This document shows positions 1 through 7,006 of a stretch of 12,221 bases of DNA, piece after piece. Below the pieces are notes generated by a model, which saw only the letters and a list, made by a program, of their open reading frames with translations, did not search any database and had not been told where the DNA came from. This DNA comes from Gemmatimonadaceae bacterium (GTDB taxonomy: Bacteria; Gemmatimonadota; Gemmatimonadetes; Gemmatimonadales; Gemmatimonadaceae): positions 1-12,221 of the forward strand of contig JACCRL010000200.1 of NCBI GenBank assembly GCA_013813605.1, read 5' to 3'. The translations under genes were made by a program, and so were the position numbers. How positions within the stretch are numbered: the first letter of the stretch is position 1; the number at the start of each line of letters is the position of its first letter.

Positions 1-72
1 GCCGCGGCGGGTGTCACCAGTTTCGTTCTTGGCTGGCTCCGCTCGGGGACCGGTAAAGTCGTCCTGAACTGA
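1..72 (+). CDS. possible 3' end of an upstream gene (partial)
   Basis: Frame 1 is open from the first base to a TGA at 70-72 and would give 23 C-terminal residues ending GTGKVVLN. The other two forward frames stop slightly earlier (65-67 and 54-56). The stop lies 10 nt before the GTG start of the next gene, the tight spacing seen throughout this window, which is the main reason to suspect a real gene end. Twenty-three residues are too few to recognise a family, and the stretch could equally be non-coding leader. Function unknown. Confidence 0.35.
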   Translation, partial: AAAGVTSFVLGWLRSGTGKVVLN

Positions 73-75
73 GGA
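71..75 (+). promoter_or_regulatory. ribosome binding site for the 83-1099 gene
   Basis: GAGGA lies 7 nt upstream of the GTG at 83. It supports this GTG as the start and gives a signal peptide right at the N-terminus. It overlaps the TGA stop (70-72) of the possible upstream gene. Confidence 0.6.
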
Positions 76-82
76 TCACAGA

Positions 83-1099
83 GTGAAAACAGGATCGTTC
101 GTCTTGTCGGCGCTTCTTCTCGCCACACCCCTGGCCGCGCAGACCGACACCCGGGCCTGTCCGCCGGGGAACGTCGGTGGGTCCATTCCAAATCTGCAAC
201 GGGCGACCCAGGACGCCTGTCAGAAGGCTCTTGACCTCTTTCAGTACATCGCGCCACAGCTTGGCGTCGCCATCACAGGCGGAAACGCGACGCTCGGGCA
301 GGGCGGCACGATGGGCGGCCTCGGGCATTTTTCGATCGGCCTGCGCGCGAATGGCCTGCTGGGAAGCCTTCCCGAGATCGCCCGCTTCACGCTCGCGGTG
401 ACGGGTGCGGAGAGCGCTACCTACGGAACCAGGGATCAGCTGATCGGCCTGCCAGCGGCAGACCTGGCAGTCGGGCTGTTTCGCGGATTGCCTCTTGGGG
501 TGACCAATGTCGGCGGGGTGGACTTGATTGTGAGTGCGGCTTATTTGCCGGAGTTCGATGGCGCCGGAGTGCAGATAAAGGTTCCTGGGGGTCCGCTCAA
601 GCTGGGATTCGGCGCTCGCGTCGGACTGCTTCAGGAGTCACTAATCGTTCCCGGAGTGTCGGTCACCTATCTCAAGCGCGACCTTCCGACTGTTGATATC
701 ACAGCTGGAAACGGCGTTGATGCCCTCAGGGTCGACAACCTCGAGGTGCGAACTGACGCGTGGCGCGTCGTTGCGAGCAAGAGTCTCCTTGCGTTTGGGC
801 TCGCGATCGGGGGCGGGCGGGATCGCTACAAGACTTCCGCGGACCTGGGCGCAACCGTTGGTCCGAGGCCGCCCCTCACGGGAACGTCGATCACGGTCCC
901 TGGACTCAATCGTATCGAGAGAGATATCACGCGAACCAATCTCTTCGCCGACCTCTCGCTGAACCTGCCCTTCTTCAGGTTGACGGGCGAAATCGGCCGG
1001 GTGTCCGGCGGAAGGATCGAAACGTTCAACAAGTTCGAGGGCAAGCAGGCAGCAGATTCCCGGTTCTTCGGCTCGGTTGGAGCCCGCTTCGGCTTCTGA
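83..1099 (+). CDS. predicted secreted outer-membrane beta-barrel protein, unknown function
   Basis: The product is 338 residues and I do not recognise its family. Residues 1-19 look like a Sec signal peptide: MKTG, then a hydrophobic stretch, then a probable signal peptidase I cut near LAA|Q (19/20). The mature part is rich in Gly and short alternating hydrophobic/polar stretches. It ends in RFFGSVGARFGF, with a terminal Phe and alternating hydrophobics, which is the usual signal for BAM-dependent insertion of outer-membrane barrels. No catalytic motif, lipobox or TonB box is visible. The GTG start is chosen because a GAGGA site sits 7 nt upstream and the signal peptide begins there. The 3' end may overlap the start of ribD by 23 nt, so it could be co-transcribed with the riboflavin genes. 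The barrel assignment is inference from the N- and C-terminal signals; the cargo or role is unknown. Confidence 0.8.
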   Translation: MKTGSFVLSALLLATPLAAQTDTRACPPGNVGGSIPNLQRATQDACQKALDLFQYIAPQLGVAITGGNATLGQGGTMGGLGHFSIGLRANGLLGSLPEIARFTLAVTGAESATYGTRDQLIGLPAADLAVGLFRGLPLGVTNVGGVDLIVSAAYLPEFDGAGVQIKVPGGPLKLGFGARVGLLQESLIVPGVSVTYLKRDLPTVDITAGNGVDALRVDNLEVRTDAWRVVASKSLLAFGLAIGGGRDRYKTSADLGATVGPRPPLTGTSITVPGLNRIERDITRTNLFADLSLNLPFFRLTGEIGRVSGGRIETFNKFEGKQAADSRFFGSVGARFGF

Positions 1100-2177
1100 C
1101 ACGGAGCGCGACGCTGAGTTCATGCGTCGCGCACTCGCCCTTGCCCCGAAAGGCTGGGGCCAGACAGCGCCGAATCCACTGGTCGGCGCCGTCGTCGTTC
1201 AGGATGGTCAGGTGGTCGGCGAGGGGTATCACGCGCACTACGGAGCACCTCACGCCGAAGTGATGGCGCTCGCGGCCGCCGGACCCCGGGCGCGGCGCAG
1301 TACGCTTTACGTCACGCTCGAGCCATGCAACCACTACGGCAAGACTCCGCCCTGCACCGAGGCGATTATCGAGGCGGGGATCACCCGCGTCGTGGTCGCG
1401 ACGCTGGACCCAACGGCACCGGCCGGTGGCGGTGCGGATTACCTGGCTGGAATGGGCATCGCCATCGAGCGCGGGGTCGAGGAGCCGGCGGCGCGCGAAA
1501 TAAACGCGGCGTTCCTTTTTTCCGCGACCGCAACACGTCCGTGGATCACGCTGAAGATTGCGCTCTCGCGCGAAGGCGGCATGGCGGACGGCACGGGAAG
1601 GCAGAAGTGGCTGACCGGCGAGAGCGCGCGTGCCGACGTGCATCGGCTGCGAGCATCCGCCGATGCGATCGCGACAGGGATAGGCACCGTGCTGGCCGAT
1701 GATCCGCTTCTCACCGTGCGCGGAAGCGTCCCACCGCGCGTAGCACCGTCGCGCGTCGTGTTCGACCGGAGCGCGGCGACACCTCTGGCGAGCAAGCTCG
1801 TTACGACTGTGCGGGAGGCGCCGGTAATGATCTTCGCGCACGAGCCGCCGGTGGAAAAGCTCGCGGCGCTGTACAATGCCGGCGTGCAGGTGTTCGAGGC
1901 GACCGACATCTCGACCGCGCTTTCGGCGCTGCACGGATTTGGCATGCAACACGTGCTTGTGGAAGCCGGGCCGCAGCTCGCCGGGAAGTTCCTGCTCGAG
2001 GGTCTCGTCGACAGACTGATTATCTTTCAGACGGAGGCAGAGCTGGGCGCGCGTGCGCTCGGTCCGTTCGCGGCGCTCCCGCCGCAGATGCGGGAAAGAA
2101 TTCTCGAGTGCCCCGTTCTCCGCACGGAGCGGTTCGGCGCCGACGTTATGACCGTCCGCGCGCTCACCAGGATCTGA
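1077..2177 (+). CDS. ribD: bifunctional diaminohydroxyphosphoribosylaminopyrimidine deaminase / 5-amino-6-(5-phosphoribosylamino)uracil reductase
   Basis: RibD catalyses the second and third steps of riboflavin synthesis in the cytosol: zinc-dependent deamination of the pyrimidine made by GTP cyclohydrolase II, then NADPH-dependent reduction of the ribose. The N-terminal deaminase domain (about 10-150) carries TAPNPLVGAV (30-39), the zinc/catalytic HAE (59-61), TLEPC (80-84) and PPC (91-93). The C-terminal reductase domain (about 160-366) has ITLKIALSREGG, then GIGTVLADDPLLTVR, and a late VEAGPQLAGKFL motif. At 366 residues it has the normal full length. The start is uncertain. The TTG at 1077 gives 15 extra residues including the usual D..F preceding MRRAL, but lies inside the previous gene and lacks a clear ribosome site. 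An in-frame ATG at 1122 would leave a 22-nt gap and start directly at MRRALALA. The stop TGA abuts the ATG of riboflavin synthase. Confidence 0.97.
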   Translation: MEPASASDTERDAEFMRRALALAPKGWGQTAPNPLVGAVVVQDGQVVGEGYHAHYGAPHAEVMALAAAGPRARRSTLYVTLEPCNHYGKTPPCTEAIIEAGITRVVVATLDPTAPAGGGADYLAGMGIAIERGVEEPAAREINAAFLFSATATRPWITLKIALSREGGMADGTGRQKWLTGESARADVHRLRASADAIATGIGTVLADDPLLTVRGSVPPRVAPSRVVFDRSAATPLASKLVTTVREAPVMIFAHEPPVEKLAALYNAGVQVFEATDISTALSALHGFGMQHVLVEAGPQLAGKFLLEGLVDRLIIFQTEAELGARALGPFAALPPQMRERILECPVLRTERFGADVMTVRALTRI

Positions 2178-2813
2178 ATGTTCACAGGATTGATCGAAGA
2201 AGTCGGAACGATCGACCGCGTCGCGCATTCGGCGGCGGGGCGAGAGCTGCGCATTCGCGCGTCATACGGGGACCTCGCCGCCGGTGAAAGCATCGCCGTC
2301 AACGGCGCCTGCCTTACGGTACGGGAGTTCGGCGACGGGTGGTTCAGCGCCGCCGCCGTCCTGACGACGCTCGACCGTACCGCGATCGGCGACTGGAAGG
2401 AAGGAACGCGCGTCAATCTCGAGCGCGCCCTGAGAGTTGGCGACCGCCTTGGCGGACACATCGTCCAGGGCCATGTCGATTGCGTGGGGATCGTTTCGCG
2501 GAAAACACAGCGTGGCGACGCAACGCTCATCGATGTGAACGTTCCCGCGAGCATTGGTGAGCTGATGGTCCTGCATGGGTCGGTCACTGTTGACGGCGTG
2601 AGCCTCACCGTCAACGAAATACTGCCCGGCGGATTGCAACTTTCGCTCATCGAATACACTTTGCGTCATACCATACTCGGTGATTACGCACCCGGTAGCC
2701 GCGTTCAGATCGAGGCAGATATGATCGCCAGGCAGGTCAGCCGGCTGCTCGAGCCGTACCTGCGCCAGCGCTTTCCGTCGCCGCCGGCTGCCGATTTCTC
2801 GCTGCACCACTAG
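2178..2813 (+). CDS. ribE: riboflavin synthase, alpha subunit
   Basis: This enzyme dismutates two 6,7-dimethyl-8-ribityllumazine molecules into riboflavin and the RibD product, the last step of the pathway. The 211-residue product has the two tandem lumazine-binding barrels of the family. The first begins with the hallmark MFTGLIEEVG (1-10) and contains VNGACLTV (41-48) and VNLERAL. The second begins near GGHIVQGHVDCVG (92-104) and contains GVSLTVNEI and VQIEAD. A C-terminal helix (ARQVSRLLEPYL) is followed by a short tail. In the first barrel the usual ETL..T motif reads TTLDRT, and in the second the usual IPHT reads IEYT; these are modest divergences. The ATG at 2178 directly follows the ribD stop with no gap, so translation is probably coupled. 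Some nomenclatures call this gene ribC. Confidence 0.97.
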   Translation: MFTGLIEEVGTIDRVAHSAAGRELRIRASYGDLAAGESIAVNGACLTVREFGDGWFSAAAVLTTLDRTAIGDWKEGTRVNLERALRVGDRLGGHIVQGHVDCVGIVSRKTQRGDATLIDVNVPASIGELMVLHGSVTVDGVSLTVNEILPGGLQLSLIEYTLRHTILGDYAPGSRVQIEADMIARQVSRLLEPYLRQRFPSPPAADFSLHH

Positions 2814-2820
2814 AGGACGA

Positions 2821-4026
2821 ATGCAGTTCGGAACAGTCGAGCAGGCAATCGCCGATATCAGGGCCGGCAAGCTCATCATCGTCGCCGACGACGAGGATCG
2901 CGAGAACGAGGGCGATCTCATTTGCGCGGCACAGCTCGTCACGCCGGAGCTGATCAACTTCATGATCAGGCGCGCGGGTGGCTGGATCTGTCTCGCGCTC
3001 ACGGGCGAGCGTGCCGACCAGCTCGACCTGCCGCAGCAGAGTGAGGTGAACACCGAAGAGCAGCACACGGCGTTCACCATCAGCATCGACGCCGCTCCGC
3101 GATTCGGCGTCACGACCGGCGTCAGCGCACAGGACCGCGCGAAAACCATTCAAGTCGCTGTCGATCCAGCCACCGTCCCCGGCGACCTGCGCCGGCCAGG
3201 ACACGTTCCTCCGCTCCGCGCACGGGACGGCGGCGTGCTGCAGCGCGTCGGCCACACCGAGGCGGCGGTGGATCTGGCGCGCCTTGCCGGCCTCGCGCCT
3301 GCCGGTGTCGTTTGCGAGATACTGAGCGAGGACGGCAGCAGTGCCCGCAGGCCCGAGCTGGAGCGATTCGCTGCCGAGCACGGCCTCACGTTCATTACCG
3401 TCGCCCAGCTCGTTGCGCACCGCCTCCAGACAGAGCGTCTCGTGCACCGTGTCGCTGAGGCGAGGCTGCCGACGCAACACGGCCTCTGGCGCGTAATCGG
3501 CTACCGTAACGACGTTGACGGTCACGAGCACATTGCGCTCGTGATGGGCAACATCGATGCGACGGATCGTGTCCTTGTTCGCATGCACTCAAAGTGTCTG
3601 ACCGGCGACGTCTTCCACTCGCTGCGCTGCGACTGCGGGTGGCAGCTCGAGACGGCGATGAAGATGATCGCCAAGGAAGGGCGCGGCGTCATCGTCTACC
3701 TCGATCAGGAAGGCCGCGGCATCGGGCTGCTCAACAAGCTCAAGGCATACGAGCTCCAGGACGACGGTGTCGATACGGTCGAAGCGAACGAGCAGCTCGG
3801 ATTCAAGCCCGATCTCCGCAACTACGGAATCGGCGCGCAGATCCTGCTCGACCTTGGGCTCCGCAGCATCCGCCCGATCACGAATAATCCGCGCAAGCTC
3901 GTCGGCCTCGAGGGATACGGTCTCACCATTGATGACCGCGTGCCGATCATCTCAATCGCGCACGACGAGAATTCCAGCTATCTCGAGGCGAAGCGAGCCA
4001 AGCTCGGACACCTCTTCGCCTCGTAG
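2821..4026 (+). CDS. ribBA: bifunctional 3,4-dihydroxy-2-butanone 4-phosphate synthase / GTP cyclohydrolase II
   Basis: RibBA feeds both branches of riboflavin synthesis: ribulose 5-phosphate to dihydroxybutanone phosphate (RibB half) and GTP to the diaminopyrimidine (RibA half). The RibB half (about 1-200) shows DDEDRENEGD (23-32), TTGVSAQDR, RPGH with H128, GHTEA with H145, and CEI with E166, so the acid/base residues are intact. The RibA half (about 208-401) has the zinc ligands C259, C270 and C272 in CLTGDVF-8-residue-CDC spacing, QEGRGIGLLNKLKAYELQD, DTVEAN, and TNNPRKLVGLEGYGL. The 401-residue length is standard for the fusion. Several family-conserved positions differ: PQQSEV where HPMVEH-like sequence is usual, HVPPL for HVFPL, DGSSAR for DGTMAR, HSKC for HSEC, and YLDQEGRG for YLRQEGRG. 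AGAGGA lies just before the ATG. There is a 7-nt gap after riboflavin synthase, and ribH abuts the stop. Confidence 0.97.
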   Translation: MQFGTVEQAIADIRAGKLIIVADDEDRENEGDLICAAQLVTPELINFMIRRAGGWICLALTGERADQLDLPQQSEVNTEEQHTAFTISIDAAPRFGVTTGVSAQDRAKTIQVAVDPATVPGDLRRPGHVPPLRARDGGVLQRVGHTEAAVDLARLAGLAPAGVVCEILSEDGSSARRPELERFAAEHGLTFITVAQLVAHRLQTERLVHRVAEARLPTQHGLWRVIGYRNDVDGHEHIALVMGNIDATDRVLVRMHSKCLTGDVFHSLRCDCGWQLETAMKMIAKEGRGVIVYLDQEGRGIGLLNKLKAYELQDDGVDTVEANEQLGFKPDLRNYGIGAQILLDLGLRSIRPITNNPRKLVGLEGYGLTIDDRVPIISIAHDENSSYLEAKRAKLGHLFAS

Positions 4027-4506
4027 ATGGCGGAGTTCGTCGGATCTCCAAGCGGGGAAGGCCGGCGAGTCGTCGTTGTTGCGAGCCGGTTCAACGAGGC
4101 GATCACCCAGAAGCTGCTCGATGGCGCGCTGGACGCGCTCGTAAAGCACGGCACCAGCTTCGCTGACATCGATGTCGTTTGGGTTCCCGGTGCATGGGAG
4201 CTTCCGGTTGCCGCGCACTGGCTGCTCGCCACCGAGCGTTACGATGCGCTCGTCGCGGTGGGCGCAGTCATTCGCGGTGAAACGTCGCACTTCGATATCA
4301 TCGCCGGCGAGGCGGCGCGCGGCCTTGCTCAGGTCAGCGCCGATTCGGAAACGCCGGTTGGTTTTGGCCTGCTTACCTGCGAAACCGACGAGCAGGCCGA
4401 GGCGCGAGCGGGCGGGGAACACGGGAACAAGGGCTGGGACGCGGCCGTGGCCGCTCTCGAGATGGCGGATTTGCGGAGCCGCCTCGAGCCTGGCGATGAG
4501 GGTTGA
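4027..4506 (+). CDS. ribH: 6,7-dimethyl-8-ribityllumazine synthase (beta subunit)
   Basis: RibH condenses the RibD product with dihydroxybutanone phosphate to make the lumazine that riboflavin synthase uses. The 159-residue product matches the family along its length: ASRFNEAIT (19-27), VPGAWELP (53-60), GAVIRGETSHFD (79-90) with the catalytic His at 88 (the same number as in Bacillus subtilis), PVGFGLLT, EQAEARAG, and NKGWDAAVAALEMADL near the C-terminus. The family typically forms 60-mer icosahedral capsids or pentamers; which applies here cannot be read from sequence. The ATG starts immediately after the ribBA TAG. The last 11 nt overlap the start of nusB in another frame, so coupling in both directions is likely. 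Confidence 0.97.
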   Translation: MAEFVGSPSGEGRRVVVVASRFNEAITQKLLDGALDALVKHGTSFADIDVVWVPGAWELPVAAHWLLATERYDALVAVGAVIRGETSHFDIIAGEAARGLAQVSADSETPVGFGLLTCETDEQAEARAGGEHGNKGWDAAVAALEMADLRSRLEPGDEG

Positions 4507-4906
4507 GTCCCGCGCGCGCGCGCGCGCGCTTCAGGCGCTCTACGCGCACGAGATGCGCGGCGGCACCGACCTCGGCCGCGTCGCGGCGCAGGTCTGGGAC
4601 GATCTGGCTGTCACCCCTGAGGAACGCCGCCTTGCCGGTCTGCTCGTCCGCGCGGTAACCAGCGCCGGTCCCTCGCTCGACACCACGCTCTCCGATCTCA
4701 CGACCAACTGGCGCCTCGAGCGCATCGGCGCGATCGAGCGCTCGGTGCTCCGTCTTGGCGCCGCCGAGCTGCTCCAGCGGGAAACGCCTCCGCGCGTCGC
4801 GATCCAGGAAGCCGTCCGGCTGGCGGAAAGATTCGGGACGTCGGCGAGCGCGAAGTTCGTGAATGGCGTGCTGGACGCATTCGCGCGACAGGCCGGCATG
4901 ATCTAG
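4496..4906 (+). CDS. nusB: transcription antitermination factor NusB
   Basis: NusB binds boxA RNA together with NusE (S10) in antitermination complexes, classically on rRNA operons. The 136-residue all-helical protein begins with the family's Arg-rich N-terminus and ALQALYAHE (about 11-19). Later it shows LTTNWRLERIGAIERSVLRLGAAEL, then PPRVAIQEAVRLAERFGTS and SAKFVNGVLDAF, the conserved C-terminal helices. The reading frame is open upstream to 4172, but that extension is antisense-like filler overlapping ribH. The ATG at 4496 gives the expected NusB start and length. It overlaps ribH by 11 nt. A 19-nt pure CG alternation (4511-4529) encodes the RARARA segment at residues 6-11. Pairing of ribH with nusB is a common and ancient gene neighbourhood. 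Confidence 0.95.
   Translation: MRVESRARARALQALYAHEMRGGTDLGRVAAQVWDDLAVTPEERRLAGLLVRAVTSAGPSLDTTLSDLTTNWRLERIGAIERSVLRLGAAELLQRETPPRVAIQEAVRLAERFGTSASAKFVNGVLDAFARQAGMI
4511..4529 (+). repeat. (CG)n dinucleotide tract, 19 nt
   Basis: Positions 4511-4529 are an unbroken CGCG alternation (9.5 units) lying in nusB codons 6-12, just after the ribH stop (4504-4506). It encodes alternating Arg-Ala, which suits the basic NusB N-terminus. Such alternation can adopt Z-DNA and can slip during replication. A gain or loss of one unit would shift the nusB frame while leaving ribH untouched. Confidence 0.95.
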
Positions 4907-6012
4907 TGCGGATCCTCGTACTGAACTGGCAGGATCCCGAGAATCCCCAGGCTGGCGGCGCCGAGCTCCATCTGCGCGAGATCTTCGGGCGGCTCGTTTC
5001 ACGCGGGCACGTGGTCGATCTGCTCTGCAGCGGCTGGCCTGGCGCGCCGGAGCGTGCGGAAAGCGATGGCATCGCTATCTACCGCGTCGGCACGCGCCAC
5101 TCGTATCCCTTTGTTGTGCGGCGTTACTACGCTGACAACCTCGCGCGCAACGGGTACGACGTAGTGATCGAAGACCTCAACAAGGTCCCGCTCTTCACCC
5201 CGCTATGGGGAGTGCCGAAGCTCGTCGCGCTCGTGCACCACCTGTTCGGAGCGACCGCCTTTCGCGAGGTGCCCGCGCCCCTTGCCGCCGCGGTGTGGCT
5301 TTCCGAAAAACCCCTTGCCGCGCTCTATCGCGGCGTCCCGTTCCAGGCGGTCAGCCAGAGCACCGCCGACGACCTTGCCGTGCGCGGCATCTCCAGGGGA
5401 GCGATCAGGGTGATCTACAACGGCGTCGACTCCAGGCGTCTCACACCCGCCCCGGAAGAGCGTTCTCCGTCCCCGTTATTCGTCTATCTCGGGCGCCTGA
5501 AAAAGTACAAGCGCGTGGATATCGTCATCCGCGCGTTCGCCGAGCTGAACATTCCCGAAGCCACCCTGGAGATCGCCGGAGCGGGCGACTATCGCCAACG
5601 GCTGGAGCGGCTGGTAAAATCACTTCGCCTCGGCGACAGGGTGACTTTCCTCGGCTTCATTTCCGAGGAGCAGAAAATCAACCTGCTGCGACGTGCATGG
5701 GCATCGGTACTCGCTTCACCCAAGGAGGGGTGGGGGATCAGCAACCTCGAAGCAGCAGCGTGCGGCACCCCGGTGATCGCCGCGAATTCCCCCGGTATCA
5801 GGGAATCGGTAATCAACGGCAAGACGGGTTTTCTCGTCCCGGGCAACGACAGGCACGCGATGGCCGCAGCAATGCGCGGCCTCGTCGAGTCGCCCGACCT
5901 GGTCGGGGAGCTCGGGGTGGCGGGCCGCACGTTCGCCGAGACTTTCACCTGGGATCGCGCGGCGGACGACACGCTCGCCCATCTCGAGGAGGTGCTCGGT
6001 GCAAAAAGCTGA
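4906..6012 (+). CDS. GT4-family (GT-B fold) glycosyltransferase
   Basis: A predicted cytosolic or membrane-peripheral enzyme that transfers a sugar from a nucleotide-sugar donor to an unidentified acceptor. The 368-residue product has two Rossmann-like halves. The N-terminal half starts MRILVLNW and has AGGAE (16-20), a typical donor-site glycine loop. The C-terminal half has FVYLGRLKKYKRVD, then LEIAGAGDYRQRLE, VTFLGFISEEQ, and EGWGISNLEAAACGTPVIA with the retaining-GT E-X7-E pair at E274 and E282. No signal peptide or membrane helix is seen. GTG at 4906 is the start because MRIL is the usual opening for the fold; it shares one base with the nusB stop. The 3' end overlaps hprK by 14 nt. Nothing nearby names a polysaccharide, lipid or protein acceptor, so the substrate is unknown. 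Confidence 0.9.
   Translation: MRILVLNWQDPENPQAGGAELHLREIFGRLVSRGHVVDLLCSGWPGAPERAESDGIAIYRVGTRHSYPFVVRRYYADNLARNGYDVVIEDLNKVPLFTPLWGVPKLVALVHHLFGATAFREVPAPLAAAVWLSEKPLAALYRGVPFQAVSQSTADDLAVRGISRGAIRVIYNGVDSRRLTPAPEERSPSPLFVYLGRLKKYKRVDIVIRAFAELNIPEATLEIAGAGDYRQRLERLVKSLRLGDRVTFLGFISEEQKINLLRRAWASVLASPKEGWGISNLEAAACGTPVIAANSPGIRESVINGKTGFLVPGNDRHAMAAAMRGLVESPDLVGELGVAGRTFAETFTWDRAADDTLAHLEEVLGAKS
5986..5992 (+). promoter_or_regulatory. strong ribosome binding site for hprK
   Basis: GAGGAGG inside the end of the glycosyltransferase gene sits 6 nt before the GTG at 5999. It is one of the strongest Shine-Dalgarno sequences in the window and fixes the hprK start inside the upstream gene. Confidence 0.8.
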
Positions 6013-7006
6013 GAATGTTGCGCGCCTGAAGACTCCGACCCTCACCGTCGGCCAGCTCCTTGAGCGCCTGCGTGGCACACTCCAGCTGGAGGAGCTGGAA
6101 CCCGGAGTCGGGCTTGACAGGCCAGTCGGGAACGCGGAGGTCTCGAGCCCGGGCCTCGTTCTCGCCGGTTACGTCGAGAGATTTGCCGCCGAGCGGCTGC
6201 AAGTGCTCGGGGAGACCGAGATTACATACCTGGCTTCGCTCGCGGTCGCGGAGCGGCGGAGAATCCTCGATCTGTTCTTTTCCTTCCCGATTCCGGCGGT
6301 GTTCGTCACCAAGGGACAGCGGCTTCCGTCCGGCCTCCGGGTATCGGCGAGCGCAGGCGGTGTTCCAGTCATCCGCACCAAGCTCAAGACGGCCGAGTTC
6401 TATCGCCGCGTCAAGCCGGTGCTCGAGTTGGAGTTCGCGCCGACGACTTCGTTGCACGGATCGCTTGCCGACGTTTTCGGAGTGGGGCTCTTTTTCACGG
6501 GGCAGAGCGGTATCGGAAAATCGGAGTGCGTCCTCGATCTCGTCGAGCGCGGACATCGTCTTGTCGCCGACGACCTCGTCATCACGAGCCGGCGCGGCAA
6601 CGACGTGCTGATTGGGCGCGGCCACGAGTTGCAGCGGCACTACATGGAGATTCGTGGCGTTGGTCTGATTGACATCCCCGCGATCTTCGGAATTCGCGCC
6701 GTCCGCCAGCAGAAGAGGATAGAAGTCGTCGTGCACCTCGAGGAGTGGAACCAGCACGCGGCGGTGGACCGGACCGGCCTCGACATTGAAACAACGACGA
6801 TCCTCGATGTCGAGCTCCCCAAGATCAACGTATTCCTCAACCCGGGGAAAAACATCACCGTCATCGCGGAGGTGATCGCTCTCAACCACCTGCTGCGCTA
6901 TTCCGGAGTAAACTCCGCTGAAGCGTTCAACGAAAGGCTGATGGCCCGCATGAAGCCCGCCGCCCCAACGAACGTGCGCCAGTACCTCCAGGAAGATCAT
7001 GAGTGA
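5999..7006 (+). CDS. hprK: HPr kinase/phosphorylase
   Basis: HprK phosphorylates HPr on Ser46 using ATP (or pyrophosphate) and can reverse the reaction, tuning PTS flux and, in Firmicutes, catabolite control. The 335-residue product has the N-terminal regulatory domain (about 1-130) and the C-terminal kinase domain. The latter carries H153 in LHGSLADVFGVG, the Walker A loop GQSGIGKSE (168-176), GHRLVADD (185-192) with the catalytic acidic pair, and the family signature MEIRGVGLIDI (216-226). It ends with the usual helical tail (AFNERLMARM). The start is GTG at 5999, backed by GAGGAGG at 5986-5992. It overlaps the glycosyltransferase by 14 nt and the IIA gene by 8 nt. Its target HPr, with an intact Ser46, is encoded five genes downstream. 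No rapZ-like gene follows, although that is a frequent neighbour of hprK elsewhere. Confidence 0.97.
   Translation: MQKAENVARLKTPTLTVGQLLERLRGTLQLEELEPGVGLDRPVGNAEVSSPGLVLAGYVERFAAERLQVLGETEITYLASLAVAERRRILDLFFSFPIPAVFVTKGQRLPSGLRVSASAGGVPVIRTKLKTAEFYRRVKPVLELEFAPTTSLHGSLADVFGVGLFFTGQSGIGKSECVLDLVERGHRLVADDLVITSRRGNDVLIGRGHELQRHYMEIRGVGLIDIPAIFGIRAVRQQKRIEVVVHLEEWNQHAAVDRTGLDIETTTILDVELPKINVFLNPGKNITVIAEVIALNHLLRYSGVNSAEAFNERLMARMKPAAPTNVRQYLQEDHE

Noticed and set aside
1..82. FMN riboswitch (RFN element) or operon promoter at the left edge
   Set aside because: The stretch is too short, no RFN core is seen, and no convincing -35/-10 pair is present.
1026..2228. 400-codon open frame on the - strand opposite ribD
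   Set aside because: It is antisense to a clear RibD, has an Arg/His-rich composition typical of GC-rich shadow frames, and shows no family motif.
3181..3240. Possible frameshift in ribBA around HVPPL
   Set aside because: Motifs on both sides (DLRRPGH and GGVLQRVGHTEA) are in the same frame, so a substitution is simpler.
4172..4495. N-terminal extension of the nusB frame upstream of 4496
   Set aside because: The extension overlaps ribH, has Arg/Ser-rich shadow composition and would make NusB far longer than its family.
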